A stretch of 53,875 bases of DNA from Lachnospiraceae bacterium (GCA_029063085.1 JAIDOW010000096.1:1-53875); one strand, 5' to 3'. Positions 9,246-17,550 are shown, numbered from the stretch's first letter. A program made the numbers and translations. Notes: generated from the sequence alone by a model not told the origin.

Positions 9246-10670
9246 TTATTCAACAGTCATTCCGTTTTTGCGCCGCTCAAAGAAGTCTTTTGTTTCCCTG
9301 GCCACAATTCCACTTAATGCAAATATTGCAATCATATTAGGGAGTGCCATCAATCCGTTAAAGATATCCGCAATAGTCCAGACAGCTTCAACCGTCATAT
9401 AAGGACCAATAAATACTGCTATGATATATAACCAGCGGTATGCCAGAATGGTTTTCTTCTTTCCACCTGACAAATATTCCAGACAACGCTCCGAATAATA
9501 ATCCCATCCAAGAATTGTAGTAAATGCAAAAAACACCAGACAAAGCATCAACAAAAATGCCGATAATGACTCCGGAAACGGAAGCCCATGACTGAAAGCA
9601 TAGGAAGTAACTTCTACACCCTCCAGACCTTCCACCTGCCAAGCACCTGTCAAAACAATGGAAAGCCCTGTCATGGTACAGATTAAAATAGTATCAATAA
9701 AGGTTCCCGTCATGGAGATCAATCCCTGACGAACAGGCTCCTTTGTCTTTGCCGCTGCTGCCGCAATAGGTGCGGAACCAAGTCCTGCCTCATTGGAAAA
9801 GATTCCCCTAGCAACACCTTTTTGTATCGCAACGATCATCGTACCTGCTATACCACCGCTTACTGCTTTCGGGTCAAATGCACCTTTTACGATCGTTACC
9901 ACTGCCTGAGGAATCTCTGTTATATTACAAACCAGCAGTAAAACAGAAATTACAATATATATAACTGCCATGAAAGGCACCACCACCTGTGATACACTGG
10001 CAATTCTCTTAATTCCGCCTATTAACACCAGTGCAACGCATACACTTAAAATCAGGGAAGCAATCACAACAGTCCATGAACGAATCCCCACTCCCGGTAT
10101 GTCGACCACCCACCGCATCTCCGAATCAAAAAAAGAATTTACTGCGGAAGAGATTCCGTTTACCTGTGAAAATGTCCCGATACCGAACAATCCAACACAA
10201 ATGCCGAAAAAAGCAAACATTTTTGCAAGCCATTTCCATTTTTCACCCATTCCCCGCTCAATATAATAAAAAGGGCCGCCCAGTGCATGATTATCCGCAT
10301 CTACCACACGGTATTTGACAGCCAACAATCCTTCTGCATACTTTGTCGCCATCCCAAAAAATGCAGCAACCTCCATCCAGAATAACGCCCCTGGACCACC
10401 GGTTCCAATAGCAGTTGCCACACCCACGATATTACCGGTTCCAATCGTTGCCGACAGAGCTGTACAGAGTGCCCCGAAGGATGTCACCTCCCCTTCCCCG
10501 TTTTCTTCATTCTTTACCATCCATTTCAGTGCCAGGGGAAGCTTGCGAATCTGCAACACTCCCATTCGTATCGTCAGTAAAATCCCGCCCGCCAGAATCA
10601 ATATCATAAGCGGCGGTCCCCAGACAAAATCATCTACATTACCGAGAAATTTATTAATCGTATCCCACAT
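9246..10670 (-). CDS. Sodium/alanine (AGCS, AlsT-type) symporter
   Basis: Inner-membrane amino-acid:cation symporter of the AGCS family, 474 aa, with about eleven membrane segments. Family hallmarks are GTGNIVGVATAI near the N-terminus and the signature GVARGIFSNEAGLGSAP mid-protein. Known members import alanine or glycine with Na+ or H+; the exact substrate cannot be told from sequence. AAGGAGG lies 5 nt before the ATG at 10670; the 39 further codons upstream have no ribosome site and are unlike the family. The gene is 120 nt downstream of the HAD phosphatase gene and may have its own promoter. Confidence 0.92.
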   Translation of the reverse strand: MWDTINKFLGNVDDFVWGPPLMILILAGGILLTIRMGVLQIRKLPLALKWMVKNEENGEGEVTSFGALCTALSATIGTGNIVGVATAIGTGGPGALFWMEVAAFFGMATKYAEGLLAVKYRVVDADNHALGGPFYYIERGMGEKWKWLAKMFAFFGICVGLFGIGTFSQVNGISSAVNSFFDSEMRWVVDIPGVGIRSWTVVIASLILSVCVALVLIGGIKRIASVSQVVVPFMAVIYIVISVLLLVCNITEIPQAVVTIVKGAFDPKAVSGGIAGTMIVAIQKGVARGIFSNEAGLGSAPIAAAAAKTKEPVRQGLISMTGTFIDTILICTMTGLSIVLTGAWQVEGLEGVEVTSYAFSHGLPFPESLSAFLLMLCLVFFAFTTILGWDYYSERCLEYLSGGKKKTILAYRWLYIIAVFIGPYMTVEAVWTIADIFNGLMALPNMIAIFALSGIVARETKDFFERRKNGMTVE

Positions 10671-10790
10671 AATATCCTCCTTTATCAGATCCCCTAACAG
10701 GCTCCGACCATTTTTTTCCAACTTCTCTATCCTATCATAAACCACAAAAAATGAAAAGAGTTTATCATGCCAGAATCTGCCATCCACCGT

Positions 10791-11435
10791 TTAAACTGCG
10801 GAAAAAACTTTCTCTACAAGCATCGGAAGTTCTGCTAATCCATGGATAACCGGTACTTTCTGCTCAATAACCCCAAAACCGTACGCTGCATGGATAAATT
10901 TCACACCTGCCTCCCTGCTTGCATCATAATCCCCTTGTATATCACCAACATAGACAGCCTCTGTAAGGTCGTTTCGTTCCACTACTTTACGGATATTGTC
11001 ACCCTTTTTTAATCCGTTATTTCCGTAACACTCAATATCTTCAAAATAACTGCCAAAATCATAATATTCCAAAAAGGCTTCAATATACCCACTCTGGCAG
11101 TTGCTGACAATATACAAAGGATATTTCTCCTTAAGAACCTTTAAAGTATCCTCCAGATCATCATATAAAATACCTCCATGATGTCTCAGATACTCATTTT
11201 CATTCTCACCGCATATCTGCAAAAGATTCATTCTTTTCTCCTCATCCAGTTCCGGAAAAAGTGCCTGTGCAAGCTTATCCATTGTCAATCCCATCACACT
11301 CTGGATTTCTTCTTTTGTAATCACTCTTTGATCTGTATATCGTTCCGACACGACTTTGCTCCATGCTTTGGCTACACCCTCGGCAGAATCCCACAGAGTG
11401 CCATCCATATCAAAAATAATACCTTTCTTTTTCAT
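10791..11435 (-). CDS. HAD-superfamily phosphatase
   Basis: Cytoplasmic hydrolase of 214 aa in the HAD superfamily, subclass with an alpha-helical cap. Motif I is FDMDGTLWDS (nucleophile and acid/base Asp), motif II is IVSNCQSG, and motif IV is VGDIQGDYDASREAGV. It resembles phosphoglycolate phosphatase or beta-phosphoglucomutase-like proteins; the substrate is not predictable. AAAGGA before the ATG at 11435 supports that start over the longer frame. It lies 61 nt after the AMP-ligase gene and could be the last gene of the BirA-controlled operon, though the hairpin repeat at the end of the ligase gene may reduce read-through. Confidence 0.85.
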   Translation of the reverse strand: MKKKGIIFDMDGTLWDSAEGVAKAWSKVVSERYTDQRVITKEEIQSVMGLTMDKLAQALFPELDEEKRMNLLQICGENENEYLRHHGGILYDDLEDTLKVLKEKYPLYIVSNCQSGYIEAFLEYYDFGSYFEDIECYGNNGLKKGDNIRKVVERNDLTEAVYVGDIQGDYDASREAGVKFIHAAYGFGVIEQKVPVIHGLAELPMLVEKVFSAV

Positions 11436-11496
11436 AACCTGTTCCTTTCTATCACCTGTCTGATACACGGATTTTCTCACTTCATTTTTTATCTCT

Positions 11497-12795
11497 CTAA
11501 TTGTAACCAATTTTGCTTTGCAAAATTGATTGCCTCCTTATCAGCTTCCCGCTATCTGTCCTTGGAAGTTTTTCTATCCTGATAAATCGTTTGGGTATCT
11601 CTTGCTGGGGCAGGCTGTTCCTTAATACTTCCTTCATCTGCGGTACAGAAAGCTCTTTCGGTCTCCTTTCATAATAAGCTGCCAGATATTCCCTGTCCCC
11701 ATCCCTGCACACAGATACCATAACCTCATCTATTCCTAGCTTTTCCCTTATTTGCTGTTCAATACGGTAAGCGGAACATTTTCTGCCGTTAACACTTAAC
11801 AAATCATCCTGTCTGCCCTCAAAATAAAAATATCCCTTTTCATCAACACTTCCCAAATCTCCCGTACAAAGCGGACGTTCCATACCAATCATACCATAAT
11901 CAGTGTCTACATAAAACATTCCGTTTTGAATCTTTACTTCCACCTGCGGAAACGGTCTTCCCACCAGACTCATATCCTCTGACATTTCTCTCTCTAATAA
12001 ATAGGTAATATAACCAGCTTCACTGGAGCCATAATATAATAATATTGACATTTCCGGAAAACATTTTTTAACTCTTACTGCTTCTCTGACACCAAAAGAC
12101 TGGGAACCGGTGACAAAATGTTTTACCTTCCGGCAGGGTTCTTTTACCACCCTGCTAAGTGCCAGCATTTTTGCCGGAATCAGGTAAATATAATTAACCT
12201 GATGTTCCTCAATAAAAGAAAACCAACGTCTTGGCTTAAACTCCTTCGTCGATACAACAGTGCCGCCTACAGAAAACAAAGCCATATAAAGATTCATATT
12301 GCCGGTAAAGGAAAGGGAGCCCTGTGCAAACAGGACTGTATCCTTATCCATGGAAAATATCTCATTCTGATAAGGAAAATAACCGGCCCAGCTCTCATAA
12401 GTGCGGAATAATATCCTGCATTTTCCGGTTGTTCCTGAAGTCAGCACACCCATAACTGCATTTTGGGGTACTGTTACCTTCCTAACATCCTGTATCTCTT
12501 CCTCTGTCATGCTGTCTGACAAAATGACTGGAACCAGATTTCCTCCCTGGCAGGCTAAAAATGCTGCCAGTTCCTGTATGATAGTACTTTCCTTAATAAA
12601 ATACAATTGTTTTTTTATATCTTCTTTTCTCTCTTGTTCGAAAAGTGCCACTGTCCCTGATTTCGTTTCCTCTAAAATCCGTTTTTTCTTTTCTTCCGAC
12701 AGCTCCAGTAATTCACGATAGGTCACTGACTGCCCATTCTCAATAACCGCTGTTTTATCCTGTGGCTGTGCTTCCAGCATTTTCCTGTAATCCAT
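11497..12795 (-). CDS. AMP-dependent acyl-CoA (acyl) ligase, YhfT-like
   Basis: Adenylate-forming ligase of the ANL superfamily, 432 aa, shorter than the usual 500-550. Core motifs are present: GVLTSGTTGKCR (phosphate loop), YYGSSEAGY, TGDLGS followed by GRQDDLLSVNG, and PRTDSGKLIRR with the C-terminal catalytic Lys. It should activate a carboxylic acid with ATP and pass it to CoA or a carrier. It follows the thiolase gene by about 37 nt and lies in an operon with BioY and a hydratase, the arrangement of B. subtilis yhfUTS plus one gene. Start is the ATG at 12795 behind GGTGA; a GTG three codons upstream is possible. The last eleven codons lie inside a hairpin repeat also found near 26.9 kb. 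Confidence 0.85.
   Translation of the reverse strand: MDYRKMLEAQPQDKTAVIENGQSVTYRELLELSEEKKKRILEETKSGTVALFEQERKEDIKKQLYFIKESTIIQELAAFLACQGGNLVPVILSDSMTEEEIQDVRKVTVPQNAVMGVLTSGTTGKCRILFRTYESWAGYFPYQNEIFSMDKDTVLFAQGSLSFTGNMNLYMALFSVGGTVVSTKEFKPRRWFSFIEEHQVNYIYLIPAKMLALSRVVKEPCRKVKHFVTGSQSFGVREAVRVKKCFPEMSILLYYGSSEAGYITYLLEREMSEDMSLVGRPFPQVEVKIQNGMFYVDTDYGMIGMERPLCTGDLGSVDEKGYFYFEGRQDDLLSVNGRKCSAYRIEQQIREKLGIDEVMVSVCRDGDREYLAAYYERRPKELSVPQMKEVLRNSLPQQEIPKRFIRIEKLPRTDSGKLIRRQSILQSKIGYN
11502..11535 (-). repeat. Hairpin repeat, copy 1
   Basis: A 34-bp palindromic element at the 3' end of the AMP-ligase gene, matching 29 of 34 bases with 26913-26946 in the same orientation. All five differences are transitions. 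On the minus strand it folds into a 12-bp stem (one G-U pair) with an AAA loop. It encodes the C-terminal residues of the ligase. Confidence 0.7.
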
Positions 12796-12832
12796 ATCTT
12801 TCACCGTTTTTACCCATTCACTATCCGCTCCT

Positions 12833-14068
12833 TCATGCCTTCAAAAGCATCGCCGTTCCGATTCCTCCCGCCGCTGCTATTGCAGCAATCCCGTACTTTC
12901 CCTGCCCATGTCTCTTTGCCATGTCAGGCAGCTCCAGTTTCCGCATGGCTTCTAACAGATGCAGGATAATGATACCCCCGGATGCCCCATAAGGATGTCC
13001 GTAAGCAAGTGCGCCTCCAAAAATATTATATCTCCCGCAATCCTTTCCATACTTCTCTTCCATCAAATAATCAATGACTGCAAATGCTTCATTATATTCC
13101 CATGCCGTTATCTCCTCTACGGTTAAATGATTCCTCGCAAGCAGCTGATCAATTGCCGGCAGGATACTTTCCGGGCTCCTCCATGGGGAACCTCCTGCCG
13201 ATACCACATCCACAATTTCTGCTTTTTTAGATAATCCATGAGTGGTCAGATATTCTTTCGAACAAAGCAGTACAAATGCCGCCCCGTCATGTGTGAGGCA
13301 GGAATTTCCTGCCGTAATGTATTCTCCTCCCGGTATCAGCATGGGAAGACGATTGAGAAGCCGCTCCGATATATCCGGACGAATTCCTTCATCTTTCCCG
13401 AACATTTTCCTGCCTGCCCCTTTTTCTTCATACGCAAAGCAGGGAGCTGCAATCATCTCTTGCAGTTCCCTGTCCTTTGCCGCTTTCGCGGCCCTTTCAT
13501 GACTCGTGATCACATAACGGTTCAACCGGTGCTTATCCATTTTCCATAAAGCAGCCACATCCTCGGCACCACGGAACATGGCAAGTTCATCCGGCTTTCC
13601 CGGTACAAATTTTGCAGTCCGGTAAGCATTCCCATGTTCAAACAATTCTCTTATATCATAGTTCTCATTTCCCATATAATCCGGATGATGTGGGTTTCTT
13701 ATACGTACAGGCTTTGTGGAACAGCTCTCAAATCCACCTGCGATCGCCGTTTCAATCAGACCGCACTCAATCTTTGCTGCCGCTGCCGAAACTGCTTCCA
13801 AACCGGAGCCGCATTGAACATCCACGGTCATCGCAGGAATCTCTTCCCTGATACCTGCCTCCAGCATCATCAGCCGTGTCAGATTGCCTCCGGCACCAAC
13901 TCCGTTTCCGGCTATCACAAACCCGATATCCTCCTCTGGCACCTGATATTTATACAATATTTCCCGGAGCACAAACGCTCCTAACTGTTCTGCACTCAGA
14001 TTCCGATATATTCCATTTTCTACACCGATATAACTTCTAAGCCCGCCTGCTATGCAAACCCGTTCCAT
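12833..14068 (-). CDS. Thiolase-family protein lacking the second catalytic Cys (YhfS-like)
   Basis: Thiolase-fold protein of 411 aa. The nucleophilic Cys is present in VQCGSGLEA (Cys86), as are NEAFA and GGALAYGHPYGASGG. The usual C-terminal CxGGGxG, whose Cys acts as base, reads AAAGGIGTA instead, so the second Cys is replaced by Ala. A normal acetyl-CoA acetyltransferase reaction is therefore doubtful; a condensing or acyl-transfer role is possible. The gene lies between bioY and the AMP-ligase gene, like yhfS of B. subtilis, whose role is not established to my knowledge. Start ATG at 14068 follows AGGTGG; a GTG at 14077 is an alternative. Confidence 0.87.
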   Translation of the reverse strand: MERVCIAGGLRSYIGVENGIYRNLSAEQLGAFVLREILYKYQVPEEDIGFVIAGNGVGAGGNLTRLMMLEAGIREEIPAMTVDVQCGSGLEAVSAAAAKIECGLIETAIAGGFESCSTKPVRIRNPHHPDYMGNENYDIRELFEHGNAYRTAKFVPGKPDELAMFRGAEDVAALWKMDKHRLNRYVITSHERAAKAAKDRELQEMIAAPCFAYEEKGAGRKMFGKDEGIRPDISERLLNRLPMLIPGGEYITAGNSCLTHDGAAFVLLCSKEYLTTHGLSKKAEIVDVVSAGGSPWRSPESILPAIDQLLARNHLTVEEITAWEYNEAFAVIDYLMEEKYGKDCGRYNIFGGALAYGHPYGASGGIIILHLLEAMRKLELPDMAKRHGQGKYGIAAIAAAGGIGTAMLLKA

Positions 14069-14111
14069 TCCATCCACCTGTTCCTATCTAACTTAATATA
14101 ACTCTTTCCTT

Positions 14112-14699
14112 TTATACTTCTGCTTTTGGAGGTCTCGTTTTCTTATTTCCACTGTAATCCTCCATCATATAAAATGCACTCTGAACCGGTCTGGCAATCA
14201 GAGCTGCCGCAACACATTTCAGGATATCCAATGGGATAAACGGAAGTACGGCTGCTGCAAATGCTGACTTCCATGTCATCCCTGCCGCAAATTTCATCCA
14301 GATGCATCCCATTCCATTAATGACTGGTATCCCAATCAGAACCATAACAAGTAAATACCTTTTTATATCATATTTCTGCCCTTTTAATAAAGCGATCAGA
14401 ACCGTCGCCACAACAAATCCAATATAATACCCTCCGGTAGGACCAAACATTTTACCCGGACCGGAAGTCCCTCCTGCAAAAACAGGTGCTCCCACAAGTC
14501 CAAGCAGCCAGTAACATATCATTGTAAAAAATGTTTCTCCCGGTGTCAGAACCAGTGCCACCAGATTTACCGCCAGAGTCTGCCCTGTAATGCTGGCCGT
14601 GGTAAATGGCAGTGGTATGACAATATAGGATGCCACACTCACAAATGCCGTCATCAATGCCATTTTTGTAAGCTGTGCTGTAGAAAACTTTGATTTCAT
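14112..14699 (-). CDS. bioY: Biotin transporter substrate-binding subunit BioY
   Basis: BioY, the S-component of the biotin ECF transporter, 195 aa with about six membrane segments. Family features include FTTASITGQTLAVNL near residue 40 and FAGGTSGPGKMFGPTGGYYI near residue 85. It binds biotin in the membrane and either works alone or borrows the shared ECF energising module, which is not encoded here. AAAGGGG lies before the ATG. It is the second gene of the operon with a BirA operator, so biotin sufficiency should repress it. Confidence 0.95.
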   Translation of the reverse strand: MKSKFSTAQLTKMALMTAFVSVASYIVIPLPFTTASITGQTLAVNLVALVLTPGETFFTMICYWLLGLVGAPVFAGGTSGPGKMFGPTGGYYIGFVVATVLIALLKGQKYDIKRYLLVMVLIGIPVINGMGCIWMKFAAGMTWKSAFAAAVLPFIPLDILKCVAAALIARPVQSAFYMMEDYSGNKKTRPPKAEV

Positions 14700-14745
14700 C
14701 GTATATTCCCCTTTCGTTCGTAAAACCCTATAACGTCAGCTCTTC

Positions 14746-15300
14746 TTAACTAAAGATAACCTCTGCATAACATATTCCCTTATCCGGTGATTCTACAAGA
14801 ATCTTCTTCCCCTGCACCAGACATATAAAATGAGAGCCCATAAACATGGGTGCCTTAAAACGCATGGTATATCCCTGCTTTCCTAATGAAATGAACCCTT
14901 TATCCAGTATCAAATCAATCAGCATGAGTCCTGGCACGACAGCCCCTTCTCCCCTGTGTATGGGATTGGTATCCTGTACCTGTTCTAAATAATTCTCTGC
15001 CTGAGCCCATGTAAAGCAAAACCACTCATCCACATCAGATTGTTTTTGAGGCACTCTGTTTTCATGGAACAAGCCATCTGATTTCATCAAGGTAACAGTC
15101 AGCCTGCCCGCCGGATTATGGACCTTGTCAAATCCTTTCACTTCTATTACCGCATAACCATCTTTTTCTGATTGCATTCTGCTTTCAACAGTATGTATCT
15201 GCCCTTCTAACTGCCAATATGCCCTGCCGATGGCATATCCATTATATCTTCCATCGTTATAAACTGATAAGCCCGCAGCCAATTTTAAGAAATCTGTCAT
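14746..15300 (-). CDS. MaoC-like (R)-hydratase / hotdog dehydratase
   Basis: Predicted hotdog-fold enzyme of 184 aa. The hydratase signature DxNPxH is present as QDTNPIHRG, giving the catalytic pair Asp110 and His115, followed by VVPGLMLIDLI as in MaoC-type proteins. Such enzymes hydrate enoyl-CoA or dehydrate 3-hydroxyacyl thioesters. The N-terminal half is weakly conserved and may be a second, degenerate hotdog. It is the first gene of the BirA-controlled operon (hydratase, BioY, thiolase, ligase). With the ligase and thiolase it would make a small thioester pathway whose product is unknown. GAGAGGGAG precedes the ATG. Confidence 0.75.
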   Translation of the reverse strand: MTDFLKLAAGLSVYNDGRYNGYAIGRAYWQLEGQIHTVESRMQSEKDGYAVIEVKGFDKVHNPAGRLTVTLMKSDGLFHENRVPQKQSDVDEWFCFTWAQAENYLEQVQDTNPIHRGEGAVVPGLMLIDLILDKGFISLGKQGYTMRFKAPMFMGSHFICLVQGKKILVESPDKGICYAEVIFS

Positions 15301-15314
15301 ATCTCCCTCTCAAT

Positions 15315-15344
15315 TGTTAACCTTTTCCAAAATGTAAGTTGACA
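15315..15344 (-). promoter_or_regulatory. Second BirA-like half-site pair in the leader
   Basis: TGTTAACC (15315-15322) and AGTTGACA (15337-15344) form an inverted pair with a 14-nt spacer, one nt shorter than the perfect site upstream. It lies between the predicted transcription start and the ATG of the hydratase. It may be a weaker second operator or a chance match. Confidence 0.45.
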
Positions 15345-15356
15345 TTATATTTCCAT

Positions 15357-15410
15357 ATCATACAGCCGGTTTTTCCATTTGTCAACCCTGTTTTGCATTT
15401 CAGGTTAACA
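15357..15410 (-). promoter_or_regulatory. BirA operator overlapping the promoter of the hydratase-bioY operon
   Basis: On the minus strand TGTTAACC (15410-15403), 15 nt, then GGTTGACA (15387-15380) match the Firmicute BirA operator with its usual spacer. The second half-site contains a perfect -35 TTGACA (15385-15380), followed after 17 nt by the -10 TATGAT (15362-15357). Bound BirA-biotinyl-AMP would block RNA polymerase directly. Transcription would start near 15350. Confidence 0.85.
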
Positions 15411-15420
15411 TTTTATATAC

Positions 15421-15706
15421 TGACTATTTTTTGCTTATTTCCGCAAACAGCGATCCAAGCGTGCTTGCACATTTGGCAGCTGAAGTGAGGTTACTTATCC
15501 CGTTGCTTACAGCACGCAATATGTTCTACTATAATATCATTCCGTTAAATACCTCGCAGCAGAGTAACGGGACATGACCTGGCTTCTCTTAGCAAGTCCG
15601 CTCCGAAGGGATGGGGTATTTGAACCTCGCAGCATTCGCCAAATATCCGCACTAGTGGGGCTGCCCGGCTCATCACCTGCATCTTGTGAAAATGCAGGAA
15701 AACTAT
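15421..15706 (-). pseudogene. Unassigned decayed coding stretch
   Basis: This gap of about 290 nt holds no intact gene. Two minus-strand readings look like protein remnants: one ends ...MSRYSAARYLTE at 15537, and another in a different frame ends ...CASTLGSLFAEISKK at about 15427. A short direct repeat ACCTCGCAGC occurs near 15550 and 15634. I do not recognise either piece. It could be one broken gene with frameshifts. Confidence 0.3.
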
Positions 15707-15709
15707 GGG

Positions 15710-15738
15710 TTGACACGATAAATATCTCCATATATGAT
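15710..15738 (+). promoter_or_regulatory. Sigma-A promoter of yaaA
   Basis: TTGACA (15710-15715), a 17-nt spacer and TATGAT (15733-15738) form a near-consensus promoter about 70 nt before the yaaA start codon. Confidence 0.75.
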
Positions 15739-15762
15739 ATTTTTATCATGTGATAAAAATAT
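15737..15762 (+). promoter_or_regulatory. Perfect inverted repeat at the yaaA transcription start
   Basis: A perfect 12-bp inverted repeat, ATATTTTTATCA and TGATAAAAATAT with a 2-nt centre, begins at the end of the -10 box and covers the expected start site. Position and symmetry suit a repressor operator; no regulator is known. It could also form a 5' hairpin in the mRNA. Confidence 0.5.
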
Positions 15763-15807
15763 TTAGTATTTGTGGCGGCTGTTACAGACAAAAAGAGGAA
15801 AAGCAGA

Positions 15808-16560
15808 ATGCGAATTATTATATCCCCAGCAAAAAAAATGAATATAGAGACTGATTTGCTTGCATGGAACAGTCTTCCTCAATTCTTACCGGAGGCAGAA
15901 AAACTGGCAGAGTATTTGAAGTCATTGGATTATGGGGCGTTAAAAACAATCTGGAAATGTAATGATAAGATAGCCACACTCAATTATGAGCGATTGCAGA
16001 CAATGGATTTGAAAAAAGCACTTACGCCCGCTGTTTTATCATATGAAGGGATTCAGTATCAGTATATGGCACCACAGGTAATGGAAAAACAGGAGCTTTT
16101 ATATGTAGAGGAGCATCTTCGTATTTTGTCAGGCTTTTATGGGATACTAAAACCATTTGATGGGATTGTGCCATACAGACTGGAAATGCAAAGTAAGCTG
16201 TTGCATTATGAGACAGATACGCTGTATCAGTTTTGGAATCATAAACTGTTTGATGCTCTTTGTGAGGAAACAGACTGTATTTTAAATCTTGCTTCCAAGG
16301 AATATAGTAAATGCATTACGACCTATAACAAGGGAAAACAGAAAATTGTAACCTGTATCTTTGGCGAGCTGATAGATGGGAAAGTCAGGCAAAAGGGGAC
16401 TCTTGCAAAAATGGCAAGGGGGGAAATGGTTCGGTTCCTCGCCAGCAGACAGTCTGAAAATATAGAGTCGGCAAAGAACTTTAATGGATTAGGCTATCAG
16501 TTCAGGGAAGAATTATCGGATGATTGCAGCTATGTATTTGTGAACTCGACAGGGCTTTAG
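15808..16560 (+). CDS. yaaA: Peroxide stress protein YaaA
   Basis: YaaA (UPF0246, DUF328) family, 250 aa. The N-terminal IIISPAKKM is the family signature, and the body carries GFYGILKPFDGI and YRLEMQ, also typical. The E. coli member lowers intracellular iron-driven damage under peroxide stress and binds DNA. Start at 15808 follows AGAGGAAAAG; the 12 codons upstream in frame precede the family start and lie in the leader. Its own promoter with an inverted repeat lies just upstream. The DUF434 gene follows by 54 nt and is probably cotranscribed. Confidence 0.93.
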   Translation: MRIIISPAKKMNIETDLLAWNSLPQFLPEAEKLAEYLKSLDYGALKTIWKCNDKIATLNYERLQTMDLKKALTPAVLSYEGIQYQYMAPQVMEKQELLYVEEHLRILSGFYGILKPFDGIVPYRLEMQSKLLHYETDTLYQFWNHKLFDALCEETDCILNLASKEYSKCITTYNKGKQKIVTCIFGELIDGKVRQKGTLAKMARGEMVRFLASRQSENIESAKNFNGLGYQFREELSDDCSYVFVNSTGL

Positions 16561-16614
16561 ATACAGATATTAATGTTTAAAGTGGAAAAACAGCGGAACT
16601 TGAAAGGTGAAATA

Positions 16615-17334
16615 ATGGATACAAGGAAGATTGTAAAAAGAGGCTATGTTCCTAGTGACCAAAAGGAATTTACGGGGATACAGTTAGAACATTTGAAAGA
16701 TGCGGCAAAGGATACCCGGTATCTGTTAGATCGAGGATATGCAGTGAAGAATGCAACAACATTTGTCGGCAACCATTACATGTTTTCAGAAAGGCAGCGT
16801 CTGGCTTTGGCAAGAAGTATATCCTGTAACACAGATGTTCAAAAACGGAAGGAAAAAATGCTGGAAAAGGGAACAGAGGGAATGACCGTACATGTTGATG
16901 GCTTTAATACGATAATTTCTTTAGAGGTTGCATTATCCGGTTCCCTGTTATTTCATTGCTGTGATGAAACAATCAGGGATTTGGCAGGGCTTAGGGGAAC
17001 CTACCGTATTATTGACAAAACAGAACAGGCGGTTCGCCTGATTTTTGAACAGCTGAAAAAAATCGAAATCGGTGAAGCTGTATTTTATCTGGATGCACCT
17101 GTATCAAATTCCGGCAGGTTAAAGGCACTGATTCTGGAAATTGCGGATGAATATGATTTTGACGTATCTGTAGAGATTATCAATGATGTGGATAGAGTAT
17201 TGGAGAAGCTGGCGGGAGTGATTTCCAGTGATGCGATTATATTAAACAAGTGTAAAAGCTGGATTAATCTGGTGTCGACTATTGTATCAGATCTGCCAGA
17301 TGTGTGGGTGATTGAATTGATGGACAGCCAGTAG
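16615..17334 (+). CDS. DUF434 domain protein
   Basis: Cytoplasmic protein of 239 aa that I place in the DUF434 family from its N-terminal RGYVPSDQKEF, LLDRGYAVKNATTFVGNHY and RQRLALAR segments; the C-terminal half with VHVDGFNTIISLE and FYLDAPVSNSGRLK looks like the second conserved block of these proteins. The function is unknown. No membrane segment or signal peptide is seen. AAAGGTGA precedes the ATG at 16615. It follows yaaA and may belong to the same transcript. About 215 nt without a confident gene follow. Confidence 0.75.
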   Translation: MDTRKIVKRGYVPSDQKEFTGIQLEHLKDAAKDTRYLLDRGYAVKNATTFVGNHYMFSERQRLALARSISCNTDVQKRKEKMLEKGTEGMTVHVDGFNTIISLEVALSGSLLFHCCDETIRDLAGLRGTYRIIDKTEQAVRLIFEQLKKIEIGEAVFYLDAPVSNSGRLKALILEIADEYDFDVSVEIINDVDRVLEKLAGVISSDAIILNKCKSWINLVSTIVSDLPDVWVIELMDSQ

Positions 17335-17550
17335 ATACTGATGATTGAGAAGGAAAAGTATATTAGGGTTTATTCAATGTGTATCAATAAGCTGAATAAA
17401 CTGATTCATTATATCTATGAAAGTTTTCCTGAAGGGCTTGATACGTTGGTCAATAATGCTGTACAAACTGTCGTCCTATTCATTGTTGAATTTTCCAATA
17501 CCTGAATAACCCAATGTTGAAAAATCCAATGCCATTACCAAATCGGGAAT

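Noticed and set aside
17341-17505. A 54-codon plus-strand frame after the DUF434 gene
   Set aside because: No ribosome site and no recognisable family; the gap 17335-17550 otherwise shows nothing I can support.
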